Assembly: GCA_030761205.1 (NCBI GenBank)
Contig: JAULJL010000025.1
Location: forward strand, 196,001 to 260,000
DNA: 64,000 nucleotides
Direction of reading: 5' to 3'
Origin: Fremontodendron californicum
Taxonomy: Eukaryota > Streptophyta > Magnoliopsida > Malvales > Malvaceae
Below, in pieces: positions 59,461 through 64,000 of this stretch. The notes beneath the pieces were generated by a model. The model was given only the letters and a program-made list of their open reading frames with translations. It ran no database searches and was not told where the DNA came from. Position 1 is the first letter of the stretch; each line of letters opens with the position of its first letter. Position numbers and translations under genes: made by a program.

Positions 59461-61387
59461 TCTATGTAAATAAATCTAGGCAAGTCTAATATATCTATGT
59501 AATTATGTTTTAGATAGGTATATTACAATTACATAGATACATTAGAATTACATAGATATATTGGATATATATATATATATATATATTACAATTACATAGA
59601 TATATATATATATATATATTACAATTACATAAATGTATTACAATTACATAAATATATTACAATTACATAGATGTATTACAATTACATAAATATATTACAA
59701 TAACATAGATATATTACAATTACTTAGATATATTAGAATTACATAGATATAGATATTAGAATTACATAGATATTACAATTACATATATATATATATATAT
59801 ATATTAGAATTACATAGATATATTACATAGATATATTACAATTACAAAAATATATTACAATTACATAGATATATTAGAATTACTTAAAACGTTAGAATTA
59901 CATACATATATTACAGTAATTGTAATATATCTATGTAATGTATCTAATTGTAATAAATATATTTATGTAGTTGTAATACATCTATGTAATATATCTATGT
60001 AATTGTAATATATCTATGTAATAGTAATATATCTAAGTAATTGTAATATATCTATGTAATAAATATATATATATTACAATTACATAGATATTACATAGAT
60101 ATACTACAGATACATACATATATTACAATTACATAGATATATTACAATGTATTACACAAATATATTACAATTACCTAATTATATTACAATTGCATAGATA
60201 TATTAGAATTACATAGATATATTACAATTACACGAATATATCTATTAAATATATCCATGTAATTGTAATTGTAATTGTCATTGTAATTATCTATATCTAT
60301 ATCTATGTAATTGTAATATATTTATGTAATAGTAATGTAATATATTAATGTAATTGTAACATATATATGTAATTGTAATATATCTATGTAATTGTAATTA
60401 TGTGATTGTAATATATGTAATATGTCTATGTAATTAGATATCTATGTAATTGTAAATATATTTATGTAATTGTAATATATCTATGTAAAATACTATCTAT
60501 GTAATTGTAATATATATCTATGTAATATATATTATAATTGTAATATATCTATGTAATATATTATCTATGTAGTTTTAATATATCTATGTAATTATATTAC
60601 AATTACATAGATAATATTATAATTACATAGATATATTACATAGATATATATTTATTACATAGATACATTACAATTACATATATATATAGATAATATATTA
60701 CACTAATACATCTATGTAATTGTAATATATATAATGTAATTGTAATAATATAAAATTATATTAATATATCTATGTAATTGTAATATATCTATGTAATATA
60801 TCTATATATTTATGTAATTGTAATATATGTAATATCGAATGTTTACAATTACATAGATATATTACAATTACATAGATAATATATTACATAGATATATTAC
60901 AATCACATAAATATATTTACAACAACATAGATATCTAATTACATAGATATATTACATATATTACAATCACATAATTACAATTACATAGATATATTACAAT
61001 TACATATATATATATATTACAATTACATAAATATATTTACAATTACATAGATATATATATATTTTCAATTACATAAATGTATTACAACATACTCAGTTAC
61101 ATAAATATATTTATTACATAGATATACTATTACAATTACATAGATATATTACATTAACACTATTAAATATATTACAATTACATAGATATATTAAAACTAC
61201 ATAGATATATTATAATTACATAGATAAATATATTACATAGATATATTATAATTACAAAAATATATTACATAAATATATTTATAATACTAAATTTATAATT
61301 ATCTATGTAATATATAATTGTAATATGTTTATATTATATAGATATATTACAATTACATAGTTGGTTTTAAATATATATCCAATATAT
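59461..61387. repeat. 19-bp-unit array, section 19
   Basis: Inverted partner of about 1,300-3,250: for example 61,160-61,180 (ATTAACACTATTAAATATAT) mirrors 1,480-1,500, and 60,235-60,310 mirrors the TAGATA-containing stretch at 2,440-2,510. Similarity ends at about 61,260, before the next island. Confidence 0.85.
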
Positions 61388-61905
61388 TCATTTCATTTCC
61401 CGATTCGACTTTCTCATCTCTTTCACCATTTTTATTCTTTTTCTGTATTATTCTTTGATTGTTAGATATCTGTTCAATGTTAGAGGAGGCACGCGACCAC
61501 TTAAACAACCGACCCATCTTCTCAAACTGGTCAGTTTCTCTTTTTTTTTTTTTTTCATTTTGTTTTCTCGTCGTATTTGCTTTTATATCTCCTTTTCCTA
61601 TAGTTGGATTGTATTTGTATTTGGGCATGGATTAATTATTTAGTCCCGTTAATTAGATTTGTGGCAAATTGTCTGTTGATTTATTCATAATCAATCTAGA
61701 AAATTTGATGATAAATTAAGTGGGAAAAACCATTAGAATTGTTGCAGCATCAATCTGGGCAAGATGGGAATGGGAACGATTTATTAATCCACACGAAAGC
61801 TACAGCACTGTCCGATGATTCTCTTTCCCCACGCGAAAGAAGCCCCTATTGGATGATAAATTAAGCTTGTGAAGATTCGAACAAGGGCTCTTGAGATGTG
61901 GTTAT
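61388..61905 (+). mobile_element. Partial copy of the CACTA-adjacent fragment
   Basis: From TTTCCCGATTCGACTTTCTC to about 61,800 this matches 30,810-31,205 in direct orientation, with a longer T-run near 61,540. The flanking GACGGATTT motifs of the first copy are missing. After AAAGCTACAG it continues into unique sequence (GCACTGTCCGATGATTC...) where copy 1 instead leads to its terminal motif. Frames at 61,353-61,643 on both strands lie on the T/A-rich part and are not credible. Confidence 0.5.
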
Positions 61906-62752
61906 AATATACATGTAATTGTAATATATTACAATAGATATTTTATTCTAATGTTTTCTGTAATTGTAATATATATATGTAATTATAATATATTTATGTA
62001 ATTGTAATATATCTATGTTATTGTAATATATTTATGCAATTGTAATATATCTATGTAATTTTAATATATTTTTGTAATTATATATTTGTGTAATTGTAAT
62101 TGTAATATATTTATGTAATATCTCTATGTTATTGTAATATATCTATGCAATTGTAATATATATATATATCTATGTAATATATTTATCTCTGTAATTGTAA
62201 TATATCTATGTATTTATTTAGATATATATTTGTGTAATTGTAATTGTAATATATACAAATATTTATGTAATATATGTAATAGTAATATATCTATGTAATT
62301 GTAATATATATCTATGTAATTGTAATTATGTGATTGTAATATATGTAATATATCTAGGTAATTAGATATCTCTGTAATTGTAAATATATTTATGTAATTG
62401 TAATATATCTATGTAATTCTAATATATCTATGTAATTGTAATATATCTATGTAATTGTGATATATATATATATGTAATATATCTATGTAATTGTAATATA
62501 TTTATGTAATTGTAATATATATATGTAATTGTAATATATCTATGTAATTCTAACATATCTATGTAATTTTAATATCTTTGTAATTGTAATATATTTAAGT
62601 AATGTATCTATGTAATATATCTATGTAATTGTAATATATCTATGTAATATATATATATATTTATATCTATGTAATTGTAAATATATTTATGTAATATATC
62701 TATGTAATTATAATATATCTAAGTAATTGTAGAATTATATAGATATATTACG
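61906..62752. repeat. 19-bp-unit array, section 20
   Basis: Mostly plus-orientation units. A stretch near 62,310-62,420 resembles 60,375-60,480 (TTATGTGATTGTAATATATG followed by a TTAGATATCT variant) in direct orientation. No gene is seen. Confidence 0.85.
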
Positions 62753-62864
62753 TTCTTCCATTTCTTTTTTCCAACCCATTCTTTGCTTTGAATTCTTCGT
62801 TTTTTTCTTTATTTTATCTCTTTATTCATTCAATTCTGAGTCAAAGATGAAAGAGAAGAACTTC
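62753..62864. other. Short unidentified island
   Basis: About 110 bp of non-array DNA (CTTCCATTTCTTTTTTCCAA to AGAAGAACTTCTAGT). Pyrimidine-rich then A-rich. There is no frame and no second copy in the window. Confidence 0.5.
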
Positions 62865-64000
62865 TAGTCTATGTAACTGTAATATATCTATGTAATCCTA
62901 ATATATCTATGTAATAGTAATATATCTATGTAATTGTAATATATTACGTGTAATAGTAATATATCTATGTAATTGTAATTGTAATATATACATAAATATA
63001 TCTATGTAATTGTAATTGTAATATATACATAAATATATCTATGTAATTATAATATATCTATGTAATAGTAATGTATCTATGTAATTGTAATATATCTATG
63101 TAATTGTAATGTATTCATTTAATTGTAATATATCTATGTAATAGTAATGTATCTATGTAATTGTAATTGTAATATATCTATGTAATTATAATACATCTAT
63201 GTAATATAACTATGTTATTGTAATATATCTATGTAATTGTAATATATCTATGTAATTGTAATATATTTGTGTAATTGTAATATATTTATGTAATTATAAT
63301 ATATCTATGTAATTGTAATACAACTATGCAATTATAATTACATTAATCATATGTAATATATCTATGTAATTCTAATATGTTATATATCTATGTAATTCTA
63401 ATAGTAATATATACATTTCATTAATCATATGTAATATATCTATGCAATTGTAATATATCTATGTAATTGTAATATATTACATGTAATAGTAATATATCTA
63501 TGTAAATGTAATTGTAATATATACATAAATATATTATATGTAATATATCTATGTAATTGTAATATATTCATGTAATTTTAATGTATCTATGTAATATATC
63601 TCTGTAATTGTAATATATCTATGTAACTGTAGTATATCTATGTAATTGTAATATATATATATGTAATTGTAATATATTTATGTAATTATAGATATATTAC
63701 AATTACATGGATATATTACAATTACATAGATATATTATTACAATTACATAGATGTATTACAATTACAAAGATATATTACAATTACATATATATATATATA
63801 TATTACAATTACATAGACATATTACAATTGCATAGATATATATTACAATTACATAACAATTACACAAATATATTATCTATGTAATATATTTAAGTAATTG
63901 TATTTGTAATATATATATATATATCTATGTAATTGTAATATATCTATATAAATGTAATTGAAATATATCTATATATTTATGTGATTATAATATATCTATG
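62865..64000. repeat. 19-bp-unit array, section 21 (to window end)
   Basis: Array sequence that continues past the window edge. The block around GTAATATATACATAAATATA is repeated at about 62,980, 63,020 and 63,510, and ATTAATCATATGTAATATAT at about 63,343 and 63,420. Mostly plus orientation, switching to minus near 63,690. Confidence 0.85.

Noticed and set aside
1..64000. Interpretation as centromeric satellite DNA
   Set aside because: The array length and AT content would allow it, but frequent inversion of units and many islands do not fit a typical centromeric satellite, and no direct evidence is available from the sequence.

Overview
The window looks like nuclear DNA from a flowering plant, most likely a eudicot. 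The evidence is a Ty3/Gypsy element of Athila type with a tRNA-Asp primer site, relics resembling endogenous caulimovirid (pararetrovirus) sequence, LTR pieces with plant-type ends (TGTAGACACC, TGTTGCAACC, TGTAACACCC), and short pieces of spliced genes. I see no complete host gene, rRNA, tRNA or CRISPR array. The species cannot be named from the sequence.

About two thirds of the window is one AT-rich sequence family built on a 19-bp unit, TAATTGTAATATATCTATG. It occurs in both orientations, with many variants, strand switches and higher-order repeats (173 bp, about 290 bp, 1,766 bp). About 20 islands of other DNA sit in this matrix. Nearly all are truncated transposon or gene fragments, and several are present two or three times together with their flanking array, so the region grew by segmental duplication and not by independent insertions.

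Layout: 1.3-8.1 kb is the left arm of a large inverted duplication. It holds a short unknown island (3.25 kb), a caulimovirid-like relic (5.64-7.08 kb) and a four-unit 89-bp tandem repeat (7.4 kb). The right arm, in reverse order and orientation, runs from 46.6 to 61.26 kb. The interval between contains a coiled-coil gag fragment and leader (8.1-9.5 kb), two copies of one LTR family (14.3 and 23.4 kb), an island with a broken exon (19-20.2 kb), two copies of a second LTR family (20.7 and 36.8 kb, the latter ending in a GC-rich GGTCCGG minisatellite), two copies of an exon/LTR mosaic (27 and 42.7 kb, the first with a kinesin-like exon), a chromovirus-type LTR next to CACTA-like DNA (29.5-31.2 kb) and smaller LTR pieces.

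The only structurally complete element is a non-autonomous LTR retrotransposon at 50,247-58,525. It has two 1,510-bp LTRs, a TATAT target duplication, a PBS, gag, an aspartic protease and a polypurine tract, but no reverse transcriptase, RNase H or integrase. It split the right arm of the inverted duplication; the uninterrupted site survives in the left arm near 4.13 kb. The gag and protease share a frame but are separated by one TAA codon, so mobilisation would need enzymes supplied by a related element.

All homology statements come from reading the sequence by eye. Family names are from motif recognition, not database searches.
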